Shown here piece by piece: positions 1 to 5,980 of a stretch of 6,910 bases of DNA. The DNA is taken from positions 1 through 6,910 of the forward strand of contig JAATFS010000193.1 in NCBI GenBank assembly GCA_015655035.1, written 5' to 3'. Made by a program: the position numbers and the translations under genes. A model generated the notes under the pieces. That model searched no databases, was not told where the DNA came from, and saw only the letters and a list, made by a program, of their open reading frames with translations. Numbering within the stretch: the first letter of the stretch is position 1; each line of letters starts with the position of its first letter. The stretch comes from Lysobacterales bacterium (GTDB taxonomy: Bacteria; Pseudomonadota; Gammaproteobacteria; Xanthomonadales; Xanthomonadaceae).

Positions 1-195
1 CAGGCCGCCTTTGCTTTCGGTCAGGCCGTTCTCATCGCTACTCGACTGTTCCGAGCGCCACTGCCACTCGCGGGTGTAGATAGACTTGAATGCGCTTGCC
101 GCGTCCGTGTTCGGCGCGGCCCAGGCCGGCGCCTGCGGCACCATGGCCAACGAGACGAGCAGCAGCATGCTGCCCAGGCGAAGACACTGGCTCAT
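1..195 (-). CDS. DUF885-like exported protein, second copy (partial, N-terminus only)
   Basis: The window holds only the first 65 codons; the gene runs off the left edge. Translation starts MSQCLRLGSMLLLVSLAMVP and shows a Sec signal peptide: a short n-region with Arg6, a hydrophobic stretch at about residues 7-19 and a signal peptidase I site A-W-A after residue 26. There is no lipobox; the only nearby Cys is residue 4. The mature start contains YTREWQWRSEQS (residues 40-51), which resembles the 'LLDQQWQYQLEHSPEFAS' region of the upstream DUF885 protein, so it is probably a tandem DUF885 paralogue. The ATG is inside the ATGA overlap with the upstream stop and has AGGGAG (203-208) 7 nt before it, so translation is probably coupled. 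The catalytic region is out of view, so family assignment rests on N-terminal similarity and position. An exported protein of another family remains possible. Confidence 0.72.
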   Translation of the reverse strand, partial: MSQCLRLGSMLLLVSLAMVPQAPAWAAPNTDAASAFKSIYTREWQWRSEQSSSDENGLTESKGGL

Positions 196-2021
196 CGGGT
201 TTCTCCCTGCGGTGCGACGGGGGCGGACAGAACCTGGGCAATCCAGGCATCGATGCGTGTATCGAGCAGATCCAGCGGCATCGCACCACCGCCGAGCACG
301 GCGTCGTGGAAAGCGCGAATGTCGAACTTGTCGCCCAGCGCCTGCTCGGCCTTGGCGCGCAGCGCCAGGATCTCGAGCTGGCCGAGCTTGTAGCCCAGCG
401 CCTGGCCCGGCCAGACGACGTAGCGGTCGGTCTCGGCCTGGATGCTGGGTTCGTCGTCGGACGGATGCGCGTGGAAGAAATCCACCATCTGCTGGCGGGT
501 CCAGCGCTTGTAGTGCACGCCGGTATCGAGCACCAACCGGTTGGCCCGCAGCAGCTCGCCGCACAGCCGGCCGTAGTCGCTGTATGGGTCCTTGAAGAAG
601 CCGACCTCCTTGCCCAGTCGCTCGGCATACAGCGCCCAGCCTTCGATGAAGGCGTTGTAGCCGGCCTGCTGGCGGAACGCCGGCAACGGCAGCGTCTGCG
701 ACAGCGATATCTGCAGATGATGGCCGGGCACGCCCTCGTGGTAGGCGGTGGTCTCGATGTTGATCAGGGTGCGCTCGGTGGCGTCGTTGGCATTGACCAT
801 CACGATCGCCGGCTTGCTGCCTTCCGGGTTGCTCTGCCAGTACTCGGCGCCCGGCGCCTCGCGCCGGAACGCCGGCATGCCCTGCACGTGCAGCGGGGTC
901 TTGGGCAGGCGGCCGAACAGCTTGGGCAGCTCCGGTTGCATGCCCGCGATGTAACCGCGATACAGCTCCAGGATCTGCTCGCTCGATGTAGCGAAGTGCT
1001 TGCGGTCGCCGTCCACTGCCTTGCGGAAACTGGCAAGGTCCGGGTAGCCCTGGGCCTTGGCGATGGTGGCCATCTCGCCTTCGATCCGCGCCACCTCGTC
1101 CAGGCCGATCTGGTGGATCTGCTCGGGCGTCTTGTCGGTGGTGGTCTGGGTGTGGATGGCGAAGGCATAGCGCTTGTCGCCGTCGGGCAACGACCACACG
1201 CCCTCGTGTTCGCGGCCCTGCGCGGCGTATTCGTCGCGGACGAAATCAGCGAGCTTGCGGTAGGCCGGGCGCACTTGTTCGTCGATTGCCGCCACCAGTT
1301 GTTGTTGCAGCTGCTGGCGCTGCGCCGGATCGTCCACGGCCTGGTCCAGCTTCTTCAGCGGCGAGGCGAACGGGCTGTCGGCACCGGCTGGCCCGGCGAT
1401 CTTGCCGATCTGCGCCGGCAGTTTGTCCAGCAGGTAGCGCGGCTGGGTGAGCTTGTCCTTGGCGCCCTGGCGCGACACCTCGATCACCTGATCGAGCAAG
1501 GCCGGGATCGCCTGCAAGCGCTTGATGTAGTCCTGGTAGTCCTTGGCGTTCTCGAACGGGAACGCATCGCCCATGCCCGCCAACGACAGCTGGATGCCAC
1601 CGACCGGTTCCAACGGCATCTCGTAGGTCTTCAGCGCGATGCCCTGGAGCTTGTCGCGCAGCTGCCGCAGCATCATCTGCAAGCTCAACTGGCGTTGTTC
1701 GTCCAGGGCCTTGGCGTCCACCGTCTCGAACTGCTTGAGCAAGGTCTCGGTGGCGCTGCGGTCGGCGTCCACCGCCGCCAGCGAATAGTCGCTCCAGCGG
1801 TCGTTGTAGCGCTTGTCGCCGATGATGCTGGCGAACTCAGGGCTGTGTTCGAGCTGGTACTGCCATTGCTGGTCGAGCAGCGCATCGAATGCCTTTGCGG
1901 CCTGTTCGGGCGAGGTGGCCTGGGTAGCGGCAGGCGTGGCCGACGGCGGCGAGGATGGCGCGCAGGCCGAGAGCAGCGCGATGGTCAACAGCGAAAGAGC
2001 TAGAGGTTTGATCAGCGGCAT
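192..2021 (-). CDS. DUF885 family lipoprotein, putative zinc metallopeptidase
   Basis: This 609-residue protein is probably anchored in the cell envelope. The start at 2021 is chosen because it has GGAG 7 nt upstream and gives a complete lipoprotein signal: Lys5, a hydrophobic core, then lipobox L-S-A-C with Cys20 as the predicted lipidated residue. A Ser/Pro/Ala/Thr-rich linker follows (about 21-38), and the DUF885 region fills roughly 45-600. The hallmark HEGVPGHH motif begins at His428, with His434, His435 and Gln437, followed by EGWALYAE at 460-467. Glu460 lies about 30 residues after the histidines, a gluzincin-like layout (inference). I recall DUF885 being grouped with the MA metallopeptidase clan; substrate is unknown. 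Other family-like segments are DTGVHYKRW (about 499-507) and WPGQALGYKLGQLE (about 537-550). It starts 43 nt after the M24 peptidase gene and overlaps the next DUF885 gene by ATGA, so a role in peptide hydrolysis is plausible. Family call is firm; activity is inferred. Confidence 0.93.
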   Translation of the reverse strand: MPLIKPLALSLLTIALLSACAPSSPPSATPAATQATSPEQAAKAFDALLDQQWQYQLEHSPEFASIIGDKRYNDRWSDYSLAAVDADRSATETLLKQFETVDAKALDEQRQLSLQMMLRQLRDKLQGIALKTYEMPLEPVGGIQLSLAGMGDAFPFENAKDYQDYIKRLQAIPALLDQVIEVSRQGAKDKLTQPRYLLDKLPAQIGKIAGPAGADSPFASPLKKLDQAVDDPAQRQQLQQQLVAAIDEQVRPAYRKLADFVRDEYAAQGREHEGVWSLPDGDKRYAFAIHTQTTTDKTPEQIHQIGLDEVARIEGEMATIAKAQGYPDLASFRKAVDGDRKHFATSSEQILELYRGYIAGMQPELPKLFGRLPKTPLHVQGMPAFRREAPGAEYWQSNPEGSKPAIVMVNANDATERTLINIETTAYHEGVPGHHLQISLSQTLPLPAFRQQAGYNAFIEGWALYAERLGKEVGFFKDPYSDYGRLCGELLRANRLVLDTGVHYKRWTRQQMVDFFHAHPSDDEPSIQAETDRYVVWPGQALGYKLGQLEILALRAKAEQALGDKFDIRAFHDAVLGGGAMPLDLLDTRIDAWIAQVLSAPVAPQGETR

Positions 2022-2025
2022 GCGG

Positions 2026-2032
2026 CTTCTCC
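2026..2032 (-). promoter_or_regulatory. Ribosome binding site deciding the DUF885 lipoprotein start
   Basis: Read on the minus strand, GGAGAAG precedes the ATG at 2021, with a 7-nt spacer counted from GGAG. It supports starting at the lipoprotein signal rather than at the in-frame ATG at 2120. The longer form would add 33 Arg-rich residues before the signal peptide and would lie inside the M24 gene. Confidence 0.7.
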
Positions 2033-2064
2033 GGTTAGAGTCGGATTTTTCGGTGGAGCGACCC

Positions 2065-3267
2065 TCACGCAAACGGCCTATCGATCGCCAACGACGGCGG
2101 CGTAAACCACTGCGCGCCATCTTCGGTGACGTAGAAATGGTCTTCCAGGCGCACGCCGAACTGTCCCGGCACCACGATCATCGGTTCGTTGCTGGCGCAC
2201 ATGCCCGGCCGCAGCAAGGTGCTGTTGCCACGCACCAGATACGGCGCTTCGTGGATCGCCAGGCCGCAGCCATGGCCGGTGCGATGTGGCAAGCCTGGCA
2301 AGCGGTAGTCCGGACCCAGGCCTGCACGCTCCAGCACATCGCGCGCGGCGCGGTCGATGCTTTCGCAGCTGACGCCAGGCCGCACTGCCGCGAACGCGGC
2401 TGCCTGCGCGGCCTGCTCCAGCTCCCAGATATGGCGCTGCGCCGCGCTGGCCTCACCAAATATCCAGGTGCGGGTGATGTCCGAGTGGTAGCCCTGCACG
2501 GTGCAGCCGGTGTCGATCAGCACCAGCTCGCCTTCGCGCAGGTGCTGCACTCCGGGAATGCCGTGCGGAAAGGCGGTGGCATGGCCGAATTGCACGATGC
2601 AGAAGGTCGAGCCATTGTCCGCACCGAGTGCGCGATGGGCGACGTCGATGAAGCGCACCAGCTCATCGGTGCCGATGCCTTCCTGCGCCAGGCCGGCGGC
2701 AAGCCGCTGCACCTGCAAGGTCATGTCGCAGGCCTGCTGCATCAGCGCCAGTTCGGCCGGCGATTTGCACATGCGGCAGCCGTCGATGATCGCCGTCGCA
2801 TCGCTGATTGCGGCCGCGCCCAATTGCGCGCTCAAGCCGGTATGCACGGCGAAGGCGGCGCCCGGGTCCAAGGCCAGCGTCCGCGCGCCGCGTTCGGCCA
2901 TCGCCTGTGCGACCCGTGCATGCGGGTCCTCGTGTTCTTCCCACAGGTGCTTTTGCGCCGGAATCTTCAGCACCGCGTCGAGCGAGCCTTCCTCGAACAG
3001 CGGACACACCAGCACCGGATCGCCGTCGGCCGTCAGCAGCAGGCCGACCAGCCGTTCGCTGGCGCCCCACGGCACCCCTGCGAAGTAGCGCAGCGAGGTG
3101 CCCGCCGCGACCAGTAGTGCGTCCACGCCCTGCGCGCGCATCAGCGCACGGGCATGCTCGATGCGTTGCGCGTATTCGTCGGCCGAGATCGCCGGCGCGC
3201 ACTGGCGCCAGGGCTGCAATTGCGCCTGGGCCTGCGCCAGGGTCAGCCCGCCGATCTGGCCGCTCAT
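2065..3267 (-). CDS. M24 family metallopeptidase (Xaa-Pro peptidase/prolidase-like)
   Basis: A 400-residue 'pita-bread' metallopeptidase, predicted to cleave Xaa-Pro (or Xaa-hydroxyproline) bonds in the cytoplasm; no signal peptide or membrane segment is seen. A creatinase-like N-terminal domain covers about residues 30-165 and the catalytic domain about 170-385. All five expected dinuclear metal ligands are visible: Asp252 (LIDTGC), Asp263 (YHSDITRT), His332 (TGHGCG), Glu361 (SNEPMI) and Glu375 (RLEDHF). His339 (AIHEAP) fits the conserved second His. Length is normal for bacterial M24B peptidases. The ATG at 3267 overlaps the aldehyde dehydrogenase stop as ATGA and has GGGAG 7 nt upstream, so the two genes are probably translationally coupled. 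Its place among hydroxyproline catabolic genes suggests it trims imported peptides. Exact specificity (aminopeptidase P, dipeptidase or other amidohydrolase) cannot be read from sequence, since M24 also includes creatinase and ectoine hydrolase. Confidence 0.93.
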   Translation of the reverse strand: MSGQIGGLTLAQAQAQLQPWRQCAPAISADEYAQRIEHARALMRAQGVDALLVAAGTSLRYFAGVPWGASERLVGLLLTADGDPVLVCPLFEEGSLDAVLKIPAQKHLWEEHEDPHARVAQAMAERGARTLALDPGAAFAVHTGLSAQLGAAAISDATAIIDGCRMCKSPAELALMQQACDMTLQVQRLAAGLAQEGIGTDELVRFIDVAHRALGADNGSTFCIVQFGHATAFPHGIPGVQHLREGELVLIDTGCTVQGYHSDITRTWIFGEASAAQRHIWELEQAAQAAAFAAVRPGVSCESIDRAARDVLERAGLGPDYRLPGLPHRTGHGCGLAIHEAPYLVRGNSTLLRPGMCASNEPMIVVPGQFGVRLEDHFYVTEDGAQWFTPPSLAIDRPFA

Positions 3268-4859
3268 GCAAGCGCTCCCACGTCAGCCGTGCTCCATTGC
3301 CCATCTAGCACGCGCCACACGCCGCCAGGATTGCCGTCGCGCAATTCCACCGGCAGCAGTGCATCGGGCACCTGGTCGTAACTGTGCAGCGCGGCGAAGC
3401 GGCGCACCGCGCCCGGAATGCCAACTGAAGTGAATCCCGGATGGCTGGTGCTCGGGTACGGCCCGCCATGGTTCTGCGCCGCACTCACGGCGACGCCGGT
3501 CGGCATGCGGTTGGCGATCAAGCGCCCCACCCGCGCCCGCAATAGCGGCGCGATCTCAGCCCAGGCGGCATCGTCGCTGCCGTCGGCAGCGCGGTAGATC
3601 GTGCCGGTGAGGTTGCCTTCGAAGGCGCGGGTGATCGCCTTGGCTTGCGCCAGGTCGGCGACCCGCACCAGCAGACTGACCGGACCGAACGCCTCGCCTT
3701 GCAGCGCCTCGGCATTGGCCAGGAAACGCGCACCGTCGACACTCAACAAGGTCGGCTGGAAACGGTGGCCCGGGCCGGCGGCCTGCCCACCGGCCAGCAG
3801 CTCGGCACCGGCCTGGCGCAATCCGGCCACTGCCTGCTGCACGTGCTGCAGGCCCCCGCCGGACAGCATTACCCCGGGCGCACCGGCCGCGAACTTTGCC
3901 TGCGCTGCGGCGACGAAGGCATCGCTGTGCGTACCGTCGATCACCACCACTACACCGGGATTGGTGCAGAACTGCCCGGCGCCCATGGTGCAGGAAGAAA
4001 AGAACTCTGCCGCCAGTGCCTCGCCCTGCTCGGCCAGCACGCCGGGCAGCAGGTATACCGGATTGATGCTGGACAGCTCGGCGTAGAACAGCACCCCAGC
4101 GGCATCGGAGGCGGCCTTGAGCGCCAGCCCGGCCGGGCGGCTGCCGGTAAACCCGATAGCGCCCAGGCGCTTGTCGCCGGCCAGCTCCAGGCCGAGCTCA
4201 CGCGGGAATTGATAGAGCATCTGCACCGCCGCTGCCGGCAACCCGGCTTCCAGCAGCGCCTCGTGCGCCAGCTCGGCCAGCGCCTTGCTGGTGTTCGGAT
4301 GCGAGGGATGCGCCTTGGCGATCAGTGGGTTGCGCGCGGCGATGGACGAGGCGAAATCGCTGCCGGCGATACCGTTGAAGGCGAACGGAAAATTGTTCGG
4401 CCCGAACACCAGCACCGGCTTGCCCAGCGGCGCCAGATGCGAGCGCAGGCCATTGGCGGTGTCGATGGTCGGCAAGGTCCAGCTGTACTCGCGCACGGCC
4501 TTGGCAGCCTGGCGCAGCTGGCCGTAGGTACGCGGAATCTCGCCGGGCACGAAGCGGCCACTGGCCGACAGCCCCGTCTCGCGCTGCGCCAGCGCGGCCA
4601 GGGCCTCGGTGCGCGCCTCGATCCGGGTGGCGTAGCCTTCCAGGAAGGCGGCGATGCGCTCGGGTTCGGCGGCCGCCAGTTCTTCCACCACCGCGCTCGC
4701 TGCGGCCAGGGCCGCTTCCACGTCGGCGGCGCCACTGCGCGGGAAGGCCGGGCCAAATGCCTCGCCGGTCGACGGGTCCTCGGCCTGGAAGGATGACGAG
4801 GCATCCCGGCTGGGCTGCCAGCGTCCGGCGATCAGGATGGGTTGGATTGCGTCGCTCAT
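3264..4859 (-). CDS. Aldehyde dehydrogenase, 2-oxoglutarate semialdehyde (2,5-dioxovalerate) type
   Basis: A 531-residue NAD(P)-dependent aldehyde dehydrogenase, predicted to oxidise 2-oxoglutarate semialdehyde to 2-oxoglutarate in the cytoplasm. Visible ALDH features are Asn156 in FGPNNFPFA (oxyanion Asn), GFTGS at 236-240 (cofactor fold), catalytic base Glu261 in ELSSINP, nucleophile Cys298 in MGAGQFCTNPG, and EAFGPV at 389-394. The GPNNFPFA and GAGQFCTNPG forms and the length over 500 residues match the 2,5-dioxovalerate dehydrogenase branch (type III KGSADH, known from hydroxyproline-induced systems) rather than classical betaine or succinate semialdehyde enzymes. The ATG at 4859 is preferred: GAGG lies 9 nt upstream and the protein begins with the usual 'ILIAGRW' region. 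The in-frame ORF reaches 5000, but its extra 47 residues are only the translated repeat region. The stop overlaps the M24 start. Sugar acid and L-arabinose pathways also use KGSADH, so pathway assignment relies on the neighbours. Confidence 0.93.
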   Translation of the reverse strand: MSDAIQPILIAGRWQPSRDASSSFQAEDPSTGEAFGPAFPRSGAADVEAALAAASAVVEELAAAEPERIAAFLEGYATRIEARTEALAALAQRETGLSASGRFVPGEIPRTYGQLRQAAKAVREYSWTLPTIDTANGLRSHLAPLGKPVLVFGPNNFPFAFNGIAGSDFASSIAARNPLIAKAHPSHPNTSKALAELAHEALLEAGLPAAAVQMLYQFPRELGLELAGDKRLGAIGFTGSRPAGLALKAASDAAGVLFYAELSSINPVYLLPGVLAEQGEALAAEFFSSCTMGAGQFCTNPGVVVVIDGTHSDAFVAAAQAKFAAGAPGVMLSGGGLQHVQQAVAGLRQAGAELLAGGQAAGPGHRFQPTLLSVDGARFLANAEALQGEAFGPVSLLVRVADLAQAKAITRAFEGNLTGTIYRAADGSDDAAWAEIAPLLRARVGRLIANRMPTGVAVSAAQNHGGPYPSTSHPGFTSVGIPGAVRRFAALHSYDQVPDALLPVELRDGNPGGVWRVLDGQWSTADVGALA

Positions 4860-4868
4860 TGCCAAAGA

Positions 4869-4872
4869 CCTC
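4869..4872 (-). promoter_or_regulatory. Ribosome binding site deciding the aldehyde dehydrogenase start
   Basis: On the minus strand GAGG sits 9 nt before the ATG at 4859. It favours this start over upstream in-frame starts up to 5000, which would run through the inverted repeats. No convincing -35/-10 pair was recognised in the gap, so a separate promoter here is neither shown nor excluded. Confidence 0.55.
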
Positions 4873-4885
4873 GTTAACACTGGAT

Positions 4886-4961
4886 CCCTTCTCCCCACGC
4901 GAGCCGATGCCGGCGGGATGGAAGGGCTGACCCCGCAGCAGCGGGAGATGCCCCGAACGGG
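4886..4961. repeat. Cluster of short imperfect palindromes before the aldehyde dehydrogenase gene
   Basis: Three weaker inverted repeats lie side by side. The arms cccttc (4886-4891) and gaaggg (4921-4926) pair, with an inner tccc/ggga pairing offset by a 2-nt bulge. The arms cccgc (4932-4936) and gcggg (4941-4945) flank a 4-nt loop. The arms cccg (4952-4955) and cggg (4958-4961) nearly touch. They may be decayed parts of the same repeat family as the strong stems at 4967-5048. At this GC content, short palindromes can also arise by chance. Confidence 0.4.
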
Positions 4962-4966
4962 CGGAT

Positions 4967-5023
4967 GAGGGTACGGGCCAGGCCTCGCGATTGAACGCAT
5001 CCCAAGGCCTTGCCCGTACCCTC
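4967..5023. repeat. 19-bp inverted repeat with 19-nt loop
   Basis: The left arm (4967-4985, gagggtacgggccaggcct) and right arm (5005-5023, aggccttgcccgtaccctc) are reverse complements at 18 of 19 positions, with one internal mismatch. The 19-nt spacer is 4986-5004. The repeat lies between two genes of the same direction, so it would form a long stem in the operon mRNA. No run of T follows on the minus strand, so it does not look like a standard intrinsic terminator. The arm sequence resembles a palindromic intergenic repeat I associate with Xanthomonas genomes; this is from memory and was not checked. Confidence 0.8.
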
Positions 5024-5048
5024 GCCCCTCTCGCCAGGCGAGAGGGGC
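5024..5048. repeat. Perfect 11-bp hairpin just after the DapA-family gene
   Basis: The arms gcccctctcgc (5024-5034) and gcgagaggggc (5038-5048) are perfect reverse complements around a 3-nt loop, and the outer right arm of the 19-bp repeat abuts it directly at 5023. In the minus-strand transcript it begins 12 nt after the TAA of the upstream gene. The GC-rich stem could protect the upstream mRNA 3' end or cause partial termination, but no U-tract follows. It can equally be the core of a REP-like repeat. Confidence 0.75.
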
Positions 5049-5060
5049 TGGGTTTACCGC

Positions 5061-5966
5061 TTAGAGCTTGGGCTGGGTGGCGATCGCGTGGTCGATCACC
5101 TTCAGGGTTTCGACGCGCTCGGCACCTTCCACTACCAGGCGCGGCGCGCGCACCTTCTCGCTGCCCAGGCCGACCTTCTCCTGCACCAGCTTGATCAGCT
5201 GCACGAACTTCGGCACGGTGTCCAGGCGCAGCAGCGGCAGGAACCAGTTGTACAGTTCGGCAGCGGCCTTGTAGCCGCCGTCGCGGGCCAGTTCGAACAG
5301 CTTCACCGACTCGACCGGATAGGCGTTGACCAGGCCGGCGATCCAGCCCTCGGCGCCCATGGCCAGGCCTTCGACGATGGCATCGTCCATGCCCACCAGC
5401 AGCACCAGGCGGTCGCCCAGCACTTCCTTGATCGCGGCGAAGCGACGCACGTCGCCGGAGGATTCCTTGACCGCCTGCAGGTTCGGGAACTCGGCCGCCA
5501 GCTCGGCGATCTGCGCCGGCACGATGTCGGTCTTGTAGGCGATCGGGTTGTTGTAGAGGATCGCCGGCAGATCGGTGGCGCCCAGCACCGCCTTTGCGTG
5601 CGCCGAGATCTCGAGCCAGTCGGACGAATACACGTACACCGGCAGCACCATCACGCCACCAGCGCCCGCGGCCTTGGCCGCCTGCGCCAGCTTGACCGCT
5701 TCTTCGGTCGACAGCGAGGCGATGCCCGGCACCACCGGCACGCGGTCGCCGACCGCGGCGACCAGGGTCTTGATGATCGCGACCTTCTCGTCGAAGGACA
5801 GCGTGGCGGCTTCGCCGAGCGAACCTAGCGGCACGATCGCGCTGCAACCAGCATCGACCAGGATGTTGGCGTGCTTGCCGAGGAATTCATGATCGACGCT
5901 GCCGTCGGCCTTGAACGGGGTGGTGATGGCGGGCAGGACGCCCTTCAGAAATGCGGCATTGCTCAT
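5061..5966 (-). CDS. DapA-superfamily lyase, probable 1-pyrroline-4-hydroxy-2-carboxylate deaminase
   Basis: A 301-residue (beta/alpha)8-barrel protein of the DapA/N-acetylneuraminate lyase superfamily. The Schiff-base Lys is Lys167 (LQAVKESSGD) and the catalytic Tyr is Tyr138 (ILYNNP). The usual GTTGE pyruvate-binding loop is GSLGEA (48-53). The position of the DapA Arg that binds the substrate carboxylate (E. coli Arg138) is occupied by Ala143 in YNNPIAY. These changes argue against lysine biosynthesis and for a catabolic member. Between a hydroxyproline dehydrogenase-type subunit and a KGSADH, the best fit is conversion of 1-pyrroline-4-hydroxy-2-carboxylate to 2-oxoglutarate semialdehyde plus ammonia, the role called LhpC in Pseudomonas and HypD in Sinorhizobium. 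The start at 5966 has GAGGA 8 nt upstream and lies 14 nt after the previous stop. L-2-keto-3-deoxyarabonate dehydratase is the main alternative, since it also gives KGSA. Confidence 0.9.
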   Translation of the reverse strand: MSNAAFLKGVLPAITTPFKADGSVDHEFLGKHANILVDAGCSAIVPLGSLGEAATLSFDEKVAIIKTLVAAVGDRVPVVPGIASLSTEEAVKLAQAAKAAGAGGVMVLPVYVYSSDWLEISAHAKAVLGATDLPAILYNNPIAYKTDIVPAQIAELAAEFPNLQAVKESSGDVRRFAAIKEVLGDRLVLLVGMDDAIVEGLAMGAEGWIAGLVNAYPVESVKLFELARDGGYKAAAELYNWFLPLLRLDTVPKFVQLIKLVQEKVGLGSEKVRAPRLVVEGAERVETLKVIDHAIATQPKL

Positions 5967-5980
5967 GCGTGTAGTCCTCT

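Noticed and set aside
90..2003. A 637-codon open frame on the plus strand opposite the DUF885 gene
   Set aside because: It lies almost entirely antisense to a gene with clear family motifs, its composition is Leu/Arg/Gln/Gly/Val-rich as expected from a GC-rich complementary frame, and no recognisable domain is seen.
3645..4796. A 383-codon open frame on the plus strand opposite the aldehyde dehydrogenase
   Set aside because: It is antisense to the catalytic core of a confident gene and has low-complexity Gln/Arg/Gly/Leu composition without domain motifs.
5024..5048. Intrinsic terminator ending the transcription unit after the deaminase gene
   Set aside because: The stem is strong but no T-run follows on the minus strand, and functionally linked genes continue in the same direction, so a full Rho-independent stop is not supported.
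4198..5847. A 549-codon minus-strand frame spanning the deaminase, the repeat region and the dehydrogenase start
   Set aside because: It is out of frame with both real genes, Arg/Gly/Ala-rich, and bridges two genes that each have their own conserved motifs and ribosome binding sites.
5061..5966. 4-hydroxy-tetrahydrodipicolinate synthase (dapA) for lysine biosynthesis
   Set aside because: The GTTGE loop and the substrate-binding Arg are both replaced, and the neighbours are catabolic rather than lysine or cell-wall genes.
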